Under the pieces are notes generated by a model that did no database searches, had not been told where the DNA came from, and was given only the letters and a program-made list of their open reading frames with translations. Both the position numbers and the translations under genes were made by a program. Shown here one piece after another: positions 1 through 8,216 of a DNA stretch of 64,000 bases (position 1 is its first letter; each line of letters begins with the position of its first letter). Source of the DNA: Actinomadura oligospora ATCC 43269 (GTDB lineage: Bacteria; Actinomycetota; Actinomycetes; Streptosporangiales; Streptosporangiaceae); contig NZ_JADG01000003.1 of NCBI RefSeq assembly GCF_000518265.1, positions 496,001-560,000 of the forward strand, in the 5' to 3' direction.

Positions 1-1752
1 CACGAGCAGTTCCGGGCGCACTACGACGGCGTCGTGAAGGCCGTCGCGGACGTGGCGGCGCGGCACCCGGACGTCCGCCTGGCGCAGGCGGGGGACAAGA
101 GCCTCTCGGACGCGGTGACCAGCGGCATCAAGGACGACATGAAGCGGGCCGAGTACTTCTCGCTGCCGCTCACCGTCCTGATCCTGCTGACCGTGTTCGG
201 CTCGCTGGTCGCCGCGGGGATCCCGCTGATCCTCGCGATCACCACGGTCGTCGGGACGTTCGGCCTGCTGCGGCTCGCCGGGCACTGGGTGCCGGTCAAC
301 AGCGCCGCGTCCTCGATCGTGCTGCTCGTCGGCATCGCCGTCGGCGTCGACTACTCGCTGTTCTACCTGCGCCGGACGCGCGAGGAGCGCGCGGCGGGAC
401 GGACCCCGGCCGAGGCGCTGCGCGTCGCGACCCGCACGTCCGGGCACGTCGTGGTCGTCTCCGGCCTGACCGTCATGCTCTGCCTCGCCGGGCTGCTGTT
501 CACCGGCCTGGACAACTTCAAGGGCCTGACCGCCGGAACCGTCCTGGTCGTCGGCCTCGCCATGGTCGGCTCGGTCACCTTCCTGCCCGCGCTGCTCGCC
601 GCGCTCGGCGCCCGCGTCGACGCCCTGCGCCTGCCGTGGATCGGCCGCCGCCGCACCGTCGCCGCCCCGTCCCGCTTCTGGACGGCCGTCGCCGAACGCG
701 TCGTCCGGCGTCCGCTGGTCTGGGGCGGGCTGGCCACGCTCGCGCTGGTCCTGCTGACCGTGCCCGCGCTCGGCCTGCGCCTCCAGGACGCGGCGGTCAC
801 CGACAGCCTGCCCAAGTCCGTCCCCGTGGTGGACGCGGCGCTGCGCATGCAGTCGGCGTTCCCCGGCAGCCCGTCACCCGCGTCCGTCGTCCTGTGGGAG
901 AAGAAGCCCGGCGCGCTGGACGACCCGTCCGTCGCGTCCGCCGTCAAGGGCCTGCGCCCGACCGTCACCGCCCGCGACGGGAACGTCCTGGTCGCGCGGG
1001 TTCCGCTCGCGCACTTCGGCACCGGGGCCGAGGCCAACCGCTCGCTTCTCGACCTGCGCCAGCGCAGCGACACCGCGTTCGGCCGCATGGACGGCGTCGG
1101 GCACGCCGTCGCGGGCAAGACCGCCTTCGCCTACGACTTCACGCGCGTCATCAAGGACCGGACGGCCGTCGTCGTCGGGGCCGTCCTGGCGCTGGCGTTC
1201 GTCCTGCTGGCCGTCGCGTTCCGCTCCCTGGCCGTCCCGCTGGTGTCGATCGCGCTCAACCTGCTGTCGATCGGCGCCGCGATCGGCGTGCTGGCCTGGG
1301 GCTTCCAGGACGGCCACCTCGGCGGCGCGCTCGGCTTCACCGCCTACGGCGGGGTGATCGGCTGGCTGCCGCTGTTCATGTTCGTGATCCTGTTCGGCCT
1401 CAGCATGGACTACCACATCTTCATCCTGAGCCGGATCCGCGAGCACCGCGCCGAGGGCCTCCCGGCCCGCGCCGCCGTCGTCGCCGGGGTCGGCGCGACC
1501 TCGGGCGTCGTCACCAGCGCCGCGGCCATCATGACCTGCGCGTTCAGCGTCTTCGCCGTGCTGACGGCGATCGAGTACAAGATGATGGGCGTCGGCCTGG
1601 CCGCCGCGATCCTCATCGACGCCACGCTCGTCCGCGGCGTCCTGCTCCCCGCCGCCCTCGCCGTCCTCGGCGACCGCCTCTGGAAGCCGCCGACGGAACC
1701 CGCAGGCCCGAAGGCAGCGGACAAGACGGCCTCCGCGATGCCATCCGTGTGA
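1..1752 (+). CDS. MMPL/RND-family membrane transporter, 5'-truncated by window edge
   Basis: The frame is open from base 1, so the N-terminus lies upstream; about 583 C-terminal residues are visible. Two blocks of membrane helices flank an extracytoplasmic domain. The Asp-Tyr pairs that MMPL proteins use for proton relay occur twice, as GVDYSLF (about base 343) and GLSMDYHIF (about base 1396). This gives the pseudo-symmetric two-half architecture of the family, which exports lipids or small hydrophobic compounds across the cytoplasmic membrane using proton motive force. Perhaps 130 residues are missing. No partner gene is visible. The gene ends in a Pro/Lys-rich tail and is followed by a strong terminator. 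Substrate cannot be predicted. Confidence 0.93.
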   Translation, partial: HEQFRAHYDGVVKAVADVAARHPDVRLAQAGDKSLSDAVTSGIKDDMKRAEYFSLPLTVLILLTVFGSLVAAGIPLILAITTVVGTFGLLRLAGHWVPVNSAASSIVLLVGIAVGVDYSLFYLRRTREERAAGRTPAEALRVATRTSGHVVVVSGLTVMLCLAGLLFTGLDNFKGLTAGTVLVVGLAMVGSVTFLPALLAALGARVDALRLPWIGRRRTVAAPSRFWTAVAERVVRRPLVWGGLATLALVLLTVPALGLRLQDAAVTDSLPKSVPVVDAALRMQSAFPGSPSPASVVLWEKKPGALDDPSVASAVKGLRPTVTARDGNVLVARVPLAHFGTGAEANRSLLDLRQRSDTAFGRMDGVGHAVAGKTAFAYDFTRVIKDRTAVVVGAVLALAFVLLAVAFRSLAVPLVSIALNLLSIGAAIGVLAWGFQDGHLGGALGFTAYGGVIGWLPLFMFVILFGLSMDYHIFILSRIREHRAEGLPARAAVVAGVGATSGVVTSAAAIMTCAFSVFAVLTAIEYKMMGVGLAAAILIDATLVRGVLLPAALAVLGDRLWKPPTEPAGPKAADKTASAMPSV

Positions 1753-1773
1753 CCTGACCAGCCAGAACTCCCG

Positions 1774-1808
1774 CCCGGCCCGGTGACGACAGCCGTCACC
1801 GGGCCGGG
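1774..1808 (+). terminator. Strong stem-loop after the MMPL gene
   Basis: A perfect 14-bp stem (CCCGGCCCGGTGAC at 1774-1787 pairing with 1795-1808) encloses a 7-nt loop, 22 bases after the MMPL stop codon. There is no clear U-tract, as is usual for actinomycete terminators. Confidence 0.8.
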
Positions 1809-1930
1809 AACAGCAGCACCCGGCTGATCTCGAACCCCCTTCGTCGGCAAGACGACCTGGTGCGCGCCGCCCGTCGGCTCCGCCGCTCACGTCGTCGACA
1901 CTGAGGGAGCGCCTCTCAGCCGGTGAGACA

Positions 1931-1978
1931 TATGGACATTGTTCATAAATCTGTCACACTGACCCGATCGTGATCGGG
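1931..1978. promoter_or_regulatory. Two inverted repeats upstream of the 1987 membrane-protein gene
   Basis: The first, at 1931-1947, is T-ATGGAC-ATT-GTTCAT-A, a 17-bp repeat with one mismatch. The second, at 1963-1978, is CCCGATC-GT-GATCGGG, a perfect 7-bp-arm repeat ending just before the ribosome-binding site. They look like a repressor operator and a 5'-UTR hairpin or second operator, respectively. No regulator gene is adjacent on this side. Confidence 0.4.
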
Positions 1979-1986
1979 AGGTCTGG

Positions 1987-2613
1987 GTGACGGACGACGC
2001 GCGGGCGGCGCTCGAGCTGGTACGGGATCCGGGGCAGTTCAAGTGGTACGTGATACCGCTGCTGCTGGTCGTCCTGTACGTCTACGCCGTGGAGGCCGAG
2101 CGGCGGAACTGGAACGTGCTGTTCGCCGGGCTGGCGCTCTGGGGCATGGACTGGTTCAACGAGATCTGGAACGCCCTGGTCTTCCACTTCACCGACCGGG
2201 CGCCGGTGTGGGGCGCGCGGGGCGCGACGGCCTACCAGATCCTCATCGGGCTGAACATCGAGATCTGCTTCATGTTCGCGGTCATGGGCGTGGCGGCGGC
2301 GAAACTGCTGCCGCCGCGCGAGACCCGCATCCTCGGGCTGCCGAACCGCCCGGTGCTGGTCGCGGTGAACTCGGCGCTGGCGGTCGGGGTGGAGGTCCTG
2401 CTCAACCGGGCGGGCGTGCTCACCTGGGACTGGTCCTGGTGGCGCGCCGGTTTCCCCGTGCTGATCCTCCTGGTCGGGTACGCGCCGTTCTTCGTCGCCT
2501 GCTTCGCCGTCCACGACATGGCGAAGGTGCGGACGAAGGCGCTCACGGTGGGCGCGATCCTCGGCGTCGACGCCCTCGCCCTCGCCGTCTTCGGCTCCCT
2601 GGGATGGCTGTGA
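1987..2613 (+). CDS. Conserved multi-pass membrane protein, function unknown
   Basis: A 208-residue protein with about six hydrophobic helices, rich in Trp, and with a conserved-looking WGMDWFNEIWNALVF stretch in the second helix. The GTG start is chosen because a GGGAG motif lies about 7-10 bases upstream. I do not recognise a characterised family. The gene stands alone between the MMPL terminator and a convergent small membrane protein, and the two inverted repeats in its leader suggest it is regulated. A transporter or integral-membrane enzyme role would be a guess. Confidence 0.75.
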   Translation: MTDDARAALELVRDPGQFKWYVIPLLLVVLYVYAVEAERRNWNVLFAGLALWGMDWFNEIWNALVFHFTDRAPVWGARGATAYQILIGLNIEICFMFAVMGVAAAKLLPPRETRILGLPNRPVLVAVNSALAVGVEVLLNRAGVLTWDWSWWRAGFPVLILLVGYAPFFVACFAVHDMAKVRTKALTVGAILGVDALALAVFGSLGWL

Positions 2614-2665
2614 CGGAACGCCGCGCGGACCGGCCACGGGCTGGACGACCGGCGCTCGAGGCCCC

Positions 2666-3163
2666 TCAGTCCACGGGGAGCGGACGCCGCACCCTGCGAC
2701 GAAGGACGCGGGTCAGCTCCCAGCCTCCCCTGGCGAGGAGGCCGAGCACGGCCACGACCATCGCGAGGCCGACGAACGCGCCGAGCGCCGCCACGAACCG
2801 GTTGCTGGTCGCGGAGTGGACGCTGGCGTTCGCCGGATCCCCGTCCTTGTAGTGGACGCGGATCCGGTCGCCGGTCTTTGCCCGTCCGACCTCGGAGAAC
2901 ACGTGGGGCGACCCGTCCGCCGAGGTGAAACGCACCTGGATCCGCTCGGTGCGCGCGTCCCGCGAGTCGTGCTCCTGCCAGTGCGCGACGACCGTCCCGT
3001 CCGCGCTCGACCGGAGCGACGAGGCGTTCGTCAGGTGGTCGACCCCGGCCGTGATGAGCCCGACCCCGAGGCCGAGTAGGAGGACGCAGAACGCGGCCAG
3101 GGCGATCCCGAACAGGACCTGGACGGCGAGGAGGGCCCGCGCTCCGATCCTCTGCCACGGCAT
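2666..3163 (-). CDS. DUF3592-like small membrane protein
   Basis: About 165 residues from the ATG at 3163 (a GGTGGA motif lies 6 bases upstream; an in-frame ATG at 3214 is possible but has no ribosome-binding site). It has an N-terminal hydrophobic helix (VLFGIALAAFCVLLLGLGV), a soluble domain with GTVVAHWQEH and RIRVHYKDGDPANASV, and a second helix near the C-terminus. The pattern helix, beta domain with a Y-x-P/D-x-DP-like motif, helix is typical of DUF3592 proteins, whose role is unknown. It lies just downstream of the ABC genes on the same strand, 81 bases away, and might be cotranscribed. Confidence 0.7.
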   Translation of the reverse strand: MPWQRIGARALLAVQVLFGIALAAFCVLLLGLGVGLITAGVDHLTNASSLRSSADGTVVAHWQEHDSRDARTERIQVRFTSADGSPHVFSEVGRAKTGDRIRVHYKDGDPANASVHSATSNRFVAALGAFVGLAMVVAVLGLLARGGWELTRVLRRRVRRPLPVD

Positions 3164-3244
3164 CGCGCGTCCACCGGCTCCCATCCGCCCAGTGAAACAC
3201 GCACGGACCCCCACAGACCAGACAACACGTGATCTCGGCCCGCT

Positions 3245-3904
3245 CTAGGGTTCGGCGTCCAGGTCGATGACGGTGTCGGCGGACGCGATGACCGCGGGGT
3301 CGTGTGTGGCGACCACGGTGACGCAGTCGTGGGCGCGGGTGCGGTCGGAGATGAGCGCGGCGATCGCGTCGGCCTGGGAACGGTCGACGGCGGCGGTCGG
3401 CTCGTCCACCAGGAGCAGCCTGGGGCTGAGGAACAGCGCGCGGGCCAGGGCGACGCGCTGGCGCTCTCCGCCCGACAGCTGGTCGGGCCGGTGCCTGAGG
3501 CGATCGCCCAAGCCGACCTCCTCCAGGGCCGTGACGGCCCGGGGCCGGTGCCGGCGGGTGCCCTCACCTGCGACGTAGGTCGCGGCCAGCAGTTGCTCGG
3601 TCGCCGTCAGAGCGCTGAGCAGGTTGCCCGTCTGGAACATGTAGCCGATCCGCTCGCGGCGGAGGCGGGTGCGTTCACCGTCGCTGAGCCGCGTGATGTC
3701 GGCGCCGTCCAGCTCGACGGCGCCGCTGTCGGGGGAGAGCAGGGCGCCCGCCACCGCCAGCAGCGTGGACTTGCCGGACCCGGACGGGCCGACCAGCGCG
3801 GTGACCTCGCCGGGGGCGAACGTCGCGGTGAAACCGCGGAGGACGGGGGTGCGGGTCTGACCGTGCCCGCGGGTGACGGTGACGGCCGAGAGAAACAGGC
3901 TCAT
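3245..3904 (-). CDS. ABC transporter ATP-binding protein (LolD/MacB type)
   Basis: A 219-residue nucleotide-binding subunit with all core motifs: Walker A GPSGSGKS (39-46), Q-loop Gln91, signature LSGGERQ (143-149), Walker B LLLVDEP (163-169) and switch His201. Its length matches single-domain LolD/MacB-like ATPases that partner FtsX-type permeases. Its ATG overlaps the stop of the upstream permease gene by 4 bases (ATGA), so the two are translationally coupled. Such pairs export peptides, lipoproteins or antibiotics. The divergent TetR gene and its operator suggest an inducible efflux role, but the substrate is unknown. Confidence 0.93.
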   Translation of the reverse strand: MSLFLSAVTVTRGHGQTRTPVLRGFTATFAPGEVTALVGPSGSGKSTLLAVAGALLSPDSGAVELDGADITRLSDGERTRLRRERIGYMFQTGNLLSALTATEQLLAATYVAGEGTRRHRPRAVTALEEVGLGDRLRHRPDQLSGGERQRVALARALFLSPRLLLVDEPTAAVDRSQADAIAALISDRTRAHDCVTVVATHDPAVIASADTVIDLDAEP

Positions 3905-5016
3905 CGCGCGGCTCCGAGCATCGTGAGCGGGTCGGGGGTGGTGACGCGCCGGAGCGTCAGGCAGGTACCCGCCAGGCCGACGAGCGCGACGGCGGCGAGC
4001 GTGGCGAGGAGCGTTCCGGCGGGGAGGCTGAACGGCACGGCCGCGCCGAGCAGGAGCCCGGTCGCCAGCGCGAGCGCGCCTCCGGCGACCGTCCCGGCGA
4101 CGACGACCACGGCCGCCTGCATCACGGTGTACGACAGCAGGCGGCGGCGGGACGCGCCGATGGCGCGCAGCAGCGCCAGCTCGGGCGCGCGCTGGACGGT
4201 CCAGACCGCGAAGAACGCGCCGACGAGCAGCGGGGCGATCAAATACAGGAACACCTGGATCGACGACATGGTCACCCGCTCACCCTTGTAGCCGGGAGCC
4301 GCCTCCAGGACCTTCGACATGGGCAGCGTCGACGTGCCCAGGGCGCGGTCGGCGGCGGTCAGGTCGGCGCCCGCCTTGACGCGGAGTACCACACCGGACG
4401 CGTCCCTGGGCAGCCGGTCGGCCGCGGTCCGTGCGCCGGGCACGCCGAAGCGGATGTCGCGCCAGGTGTCCAGCGGCAGGTACGCCGCCGGGACGTGGCC
4501 GTAGGACAGGTCGTCGGTCACACCGGTGACCGGGAGCTTCAGGCCCAGCCGGTCGACCGTGACGGTGTCGCCGACGCGGACGCCGTCGGCGGCGAGCTTC
4601 CCGGACACGACCAGCCCAGGCCGGGCGGCGTCCAGGCCGGTTCCGCGCCGCACCGGGGGAGCCGGGAACGTCCCGGGCTCGACGCCGAACGCGGCCATGT
4701 CGATCTCCAGGCCGCGGTCGGTCGTCCCGCGCGTGATGGTGACGCCCAGCGGCGCGGCCTCCACGCCGGGGCGCTGCCGCCAGCCGGTGACCGTGGTCTC
4801 GTCCACGAGGCTGCGGTTGAACTGGTCGGATCTGGCGCCGGTCGCGAACGCGACGTGGGTCGCGGGGAGCGCGCGCAGGGCGGAGACGGTGTCGTTCCCG
4901 AGGCCGGTGGTGAAGCCCGACACGATCCCGACGAGCGCGGCGACCAGCATCACCACCAGGCCCATCAGCAGGAAGCGGCCACGTGCCGCGCGGATCTCGC
5001 GCAGGGCGAGGAACAA
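3901..5016 (-). CDS. FtsX/MacB-family ABC transporter permease
   Basis: Permease subunit with an N-terminal helix (about residues 10-32), a large extracytoplasmic domain and three C-terminal helices ending in the FtsX-type block VGAFFAVWTVQRAPELALLRAIG. The start is the TTG at 5016, giving MFLALREIRAARGRF, a typical beginning for this family. It sits 5 bases after a perfect GGAGG (5022-5026). A TTG at 5028 would put the ribosome-binding site inside the gene and is rejected. The gene leads an operon with the ATPase. The TetR-type inverted repeat at 5028-5054 abuts the ribosome-binding site, so repressor binding would block transcription. Confidence 0.9.
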   Translation of the reverse strand: MFLALREIRAARGRFLLMGLVVMLVAALVGIVSGFTTGLGNDTVSALRALPATHVAFATGARSDQFNRSLVDETTVTGWRQRPGVEAAPLGVTITRGTTDRGLEIDMAAFGVEPGTFPAPPVRRGTGLDAARPGLVVSGKLAADGVRVGDTVTVDRLGLKLPVTGVTDDLSYGHVPAAYLPLDTWRDIRFGVPGARTAADRLPRDASGVVLRVKAGADLTAADRALGTSTLPMSKVLEAAPGYKGERVTMSSIQVFLYLIAPLLVGAFFAVWTVQRAPELALLRAIGASRRRLLSYTVMQAAVVVVAGTVAGGALALATGLLLGAAVPFSLPAGTLLATLAAVALVGLAGTCLTLRRVTTPDPLTMLGAAR

Positions 5017-5027
5017 CGGAACCTCCA

Positions 5028-5054
5028 AAGTTAGAGACGCTGTGTCGCTAACTT
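5028..5054. promoter_or_regulatory. TetR-type operator between ABC operon and tetR gene
   Basis: An imperfect 27-bp palindrome. Outer arms AAGTTAG (5028-5034) and CTAACTT (5048-5054) match perfectly, inner GAC/GTC also pairs, and the centre is GCTGT. It lies between the permease ribosome-binding site and the divergent TetR gene, as expected for a shared autoregulatory operator. Confidence 0.75.
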
Positions 5055-5101
5055 AGCGGATGGCGACAGGGTGTCCGCAAACCGGGGACTACGATGAGGA
5101 C

Positions 5102-5698
5102 GTGCCGAAGATCTCCGCCGCCACGGTCGCCGACCACCGGGAACAGCAGCGCCGGGCGCTCGTCCAGGCGGCCCGGGAACTGCTGGGGGAGGGCGGCGAC
5201 GCCGACCGGGTGACCTTCGGTGCGGTCGCCGAGCGCGCCGGGCTGGCCCGCAACAGCGTCTACCGCTACTTCCCCGACAGCGCCGCCCTGTTCGCCGCCG
5301 TCGTCGCCGACGCGACCCCACGCTGGACCGCCCACATCACGGCGCGGATGGCCGCCGCGGAGACCCCCGTCGACAGGATCGCGGCCCACGCGCTCGCCCA
5401 GCTGGAACTCGTCCGCGACGGCGAGCACCGCATCGCCCGCGCCCTGGCCGCCGGCCGCGACCGCGCCGCCCTCCGCAAGGACGCCGCCCAAGCCCACCAG
5501 GGAATCCTCGAACCCCTCGTCCTGGCCCTCACCGAACTGGGCGACAACGACCCAGCCCAAACCGCCGCCCTCCTCCAGGGCCTGGTCAACGCCGCCACCC
5601 TTGCCCTGGAGGACGGCGCCGACTTCGCCACCCTGAGCACCAGAACCCAATCCCTGATCAAAGCCTCCCTAACCGCCATCACCCCCGGCCGCCAGTAG
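5102..5698 (+). CDS. TetR-family transcriptional regulator of the adjacent ABC operon
   Basis: A 198-residue repressor with an N-terminal helix-turn-helix (FGAVAERAGLARNSVYRYF, about 40-58) and an all-helical ligand domain. The GTG at 5102 (VPKISAATVADHR) is preferred to the ATG at 5060 because the protein start then matches the family. A TACGAT -10-like hexamer (5090-5095) lies 6 bases upstream, suggesting a leaderless or nearly leaderless mRNA. The protein probably binds the 5028-5054 palindrome and controls both itself and the divergent ABC transporter. The ligand is presumably the exported compound (inference). Confidence 0.88.
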   Translation: MPKISAATVADHREQQRRALVQAARELLGEGGDADRVTFGAVAERAGLARNSVYRYFPDSAALFAAVVADATPRWTAHITARMAAAETPVDRIAAHALAQLELVRDGEHRIARALAAGRDRAALRKDAAQAHQGILEPLVLALTELGDNDPAQTAALLQGLVNAATLALEDGADFATLSTRTQSLIKASLTAITPGRQ

Positions 5699-5735
5699 GC
5701 GGGTCCGGGGGCGGCGGCATGGCTGCGGGGGTGGG

Positions 5736-8186
5736 TTAGATGTGGACCTCGGTGTGTTGGGGGAGGTCGGTGGAGGAGGGGCCGATCCAGATGGAGCGGT
5801 CGCCGGTGCCCAGCGTCCAGGCGTGGCGGGTGGTGTTCCAGTAGCTCAGCTGGCGGTCGTCCACGTCGATGCGGATCCGGCGTGACTCACCGGGGCGCAG
5901 GCCGACCTTCTCGTAGCCGCCGAGCGAACGGACTGCCTGGGGCGCGGAGACAGCGGCGGCGGGACCGACATAGAGCTGGGTGACGGCCTCACCGGCTCGG
6001 TGCCCGGTGTTGGTCACGGTGACGGTCGCCTGCAGGCCGCCCCGAACGCGCCGCACCTTCAGGTCCCGGTAGGAGAAGGTCGTGTACGACAGGCCGTATC
6101 CGAAGGGGAACAGCGGCTTGACGTTCTGCTTGTCGTACCAGCGGTAGCCGACGTAGATGCCCTCGCTGTAGTGCTCCTGCAGGTTCACGCCGGGGAAGCG
6201 GCGGGGATCTCCGGCGACCGGGGTCCGGGCCTCGGTGGCGGGGAAGGTCTGGCTCAGCTTCCCCGAGGGGTTCGCGTCGCCGAACAGCAGCCGCGTGGTC
6301 GCCTCGGCGCCCCTCTCGCCCGGGTAGTACATGTTCAGGACGGCGGCGGTGCGGTTCAGCCAGGGCATCGTGATGGACGAGCCCGTGTTGAGCACCACCA
6401 CGGTGCGCGGGTTGGCCGCGGCCACCGCCGAGATCAGGGCGTTCTGGGACCCGGGCAGCGCCAGCGAGGACCGGTCGACGCCCTCGGTGCCCTCGTCGTG
6501 GGCGAAGACGACGGCCGTCCTGGCGCGCTTGGCGGCCCGCACCGCGGCGGCGATGTCGTCACGGACGAGCTTTGGGGTGGACCAGGCGAGCCGGACCCGC
6601 TGGGCCGCGTCCGCCGGTGCGGCGGCCTTGACGGTCAGGGTGTGCTTTCCGGCGGTCAGGCGGGTGGTGGCCGGCCAGTTGGTCAGTCCGTCGGTGGTCG
6701 GGATGACGCTCGCGCCGAAGAATCCGTCGGCGGTGACCAGCTCGGTGCCGTCGAGGGTGAGGGAGCCGGTGCCGCCGGAGATCTGCAGGCCGAGCCGGTA
6801 GTCGCCGGTCTCGGGGACGGTGAGGGTGCCGGTGTAGTCGAAGGTCTTCCCGGCGGACACCGTGGTGTCGACGGGGGTGGCGGGGCTGAGCGCCGAGGCC
6901 GGGACGGTGACGCCGTCGATGTTGGTGCCGACCGAGTAGCCGACCTTGGCACCGGCTCCGGCCCTGGCCCTGATGGCCTTGAGAGGCGCGGTCGCCGAGT
7001 CCGGGATCACGTGGGAGCTGCCGCCGCCGGTGATCAGCGGGACCCGGGCGGTCGGGCCGATCACCGCGATGTCGCGGCCCGCCTGACCGGTGAGGGGGAG
7101 CGCGCCGTGCTCGTTGCGCAGCAGCACGGCGCCGGACTCGGCGACCCGCTGGGCTGCGTCGGCACCGCCTGCGGCGTCCCTGGTCGGCCGGTGCCGCCGT
7201 CCGTCGAGCAGGCCGAAGCGCTGCATCTGGCCGAGGATCCTGGCCACCGAGTGATCGAGCGTGGCCATCGGGATCCGGCCGCTCGTCAGCGCGTCGCGCA
7301 GCGGCTTCTTGAAGTACGCCGGGAAGGTCGGGCCGAAGGAGTCACCGGGCATCTCCTGGTCCAGGCCCTTGGTGATCGCATTGGGGCCGTGGTTGGCGCC
7401 CCAGTCAGACATGACCCAGCCGCGGAAGCCCCAGCGCTCCCGCAGGACGGTGTTCAGCAACCGGTCGTTCTGGCAGGCGTAGGCGCCGTTGAGCCGGTTG
7501 TAGGAGCACATGACCGCGCCGGCGCCCGCATCGATGGCCGCGTGGAAGCCCTGCAGCTCGATCTCCTGGAGCGTCTGCTCGTCGACGTTGACGTTCACGC
7601 CCGGGCTGAAGATGCCGCGGTCGGTCTCCTGGTTGTTCGCCGCGAAGTGCTTGACGGTCGCGATGAGCCCCTGGGACTGGATCCCGCGCACCTCGGCGGC
7701 GACCATGCGGGAGGAGAGCAGCGGGTCTTCGCTGAACGTCTCGAAGTTGCGGCCCGCCTGGGGAACCCGGATGGTGTTGACCATGGGGCCCAGCAGGACG
7801 TCCTGGCCGAGCGCGCGCCCGTCCCGGCCGATGACCTGGCCGAACCTGCGGGCCAGCCGGTCGTCGAAGGACGAGGCCAGCGCCACCGGGGCGGGCATCG
7901 CGGTGGCGTGCTCGGCCACCCGGACCCCGGCCGGGCCGTCGGTCAGCCGCAGCTCGGGGATGCCCAGGCGGGGAACGCCCGGGATGTATCCGGCCTCGCC
8001 CCGGTCGTGCGGGTCGCTGGTGCCGCTCACGAAGCCCAGCTTCTCGTCCAGCGTCATCCTGCCGACGAGCGTCCGTACCCGGCCGGACGGGCCCGGTGGA
8101 CTTTCGGCGACCGCCGTGCCTGAGGTGACCAGCGCGACCGTGGCGGCGAGCGCGCCGACGCGCAGGAATCTGTCAGGGAAACGCAT
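5736..8186 (-). CDS. Secreted GH3 beta-glucosidase with PA14-like insert
   Basis: An 816-residue glycoside hydrolase family 3 enzyme. It has an N-terminal signal peptide (about 1-27, ending TAVA), a catalytic (alpha/beta)8 domain with KHF (179-181) and the nucleophile Asp261 in VMSDWG, an (alpha/beta)6 second domain, a PA14-like beta insert about residues 420-530, and a C-terminal fibronectin-III-like domain. It should hydrolyse beta-linked glucosides or xylosides outside the cell. The gene lies 30 bases after the esterase gene in the same orientation, so the two form one operon. The ROK regulators transcribed away from that operon are likely sugar-sensing controllers. Confidence 0.93.
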   Translation of the reverse strand: MRFPDRFLRVGALAATVALVTSGTAVAESPPGPSGRVRTLVGRMTLDEKLGFVSGTSDPHDRGEAGYIPGVPRLGIPELRLTDGPAGVRVAEHATAMPAPVALASSFDDRLARRFGQVIGRDGRALGQDVLLGPMVNTIRVPQAGRNFETFSEDPLLSSRMVAAEVRGIQSQGLIATVKHFAANNQETDRGIFSPGVNVNVDEQTLQEIELQGFHAAIDAGAGAVMCSYNRLNGAYACQNDRLLNTVLRERWGFRGWVMSDWGANHGPNAITKGLDQEMPGDSFGPTFPAYFKKPLRDALTSGRIPMATLDHSVARILGQMQRFGLLDGRRHRPTRDAAGGADAAQRVAESGAVLLRNEHGALPLTGQAGRDIAVIGPTARVPLITGGGSSHVIPDSATAPLKAIRARAGAGAKVGYSVGTNIDGVTVPASALSPATPVDTTVSAGKTFDYTGTLTVPETGDYRLGLQISGGTGSLTLDGTELVTADGFFGASVIPTTDGLTNWPATTRLTAGKHTLTVKAAAPADAAQRVRLAWSTPKLVRDDIAAAVRAAKRARTAVVFAHDEGTEGVDRSSLALPGSQNALISAVAAANPRTVVVLNTGSSITMPWLNRTAAVLNMYYPGERGAEATTRLLFGDANPSGKLSQTFPATEARTPVAGDPRRFPGVNLQEHYSEGIYVGYRWYDKQNVKPLFPFGYGLSYTTFSYRDLKVRRVRGGLQATVTVTNTGHRAGEAVTQLYVGPAAAVSAPQAVRSLGGYEKVGLRPGESRRIRIDVDDRQLSYWNTTRHAWTLGTGDRSIWIGPSSTDLPQHTEVHI

Positions 8187-8216
8187 GACAAGGACCTTTC
8201 GGAGGATGGGCGGAGA

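Noticed and set aside
5060..5101. ATG at 5060 as start of the TetR gene
   Set aside because: It abuts the operator, has no ribosome-binding site, and adds 14 residues not typical of the family; GTG 5102 fits better.
6000..8123. Long plus-strand frame antisense to the GH3 gene
   Set aside because: Shadow of the GH3 glucosidase; no ribosome-binding site and biased composition.
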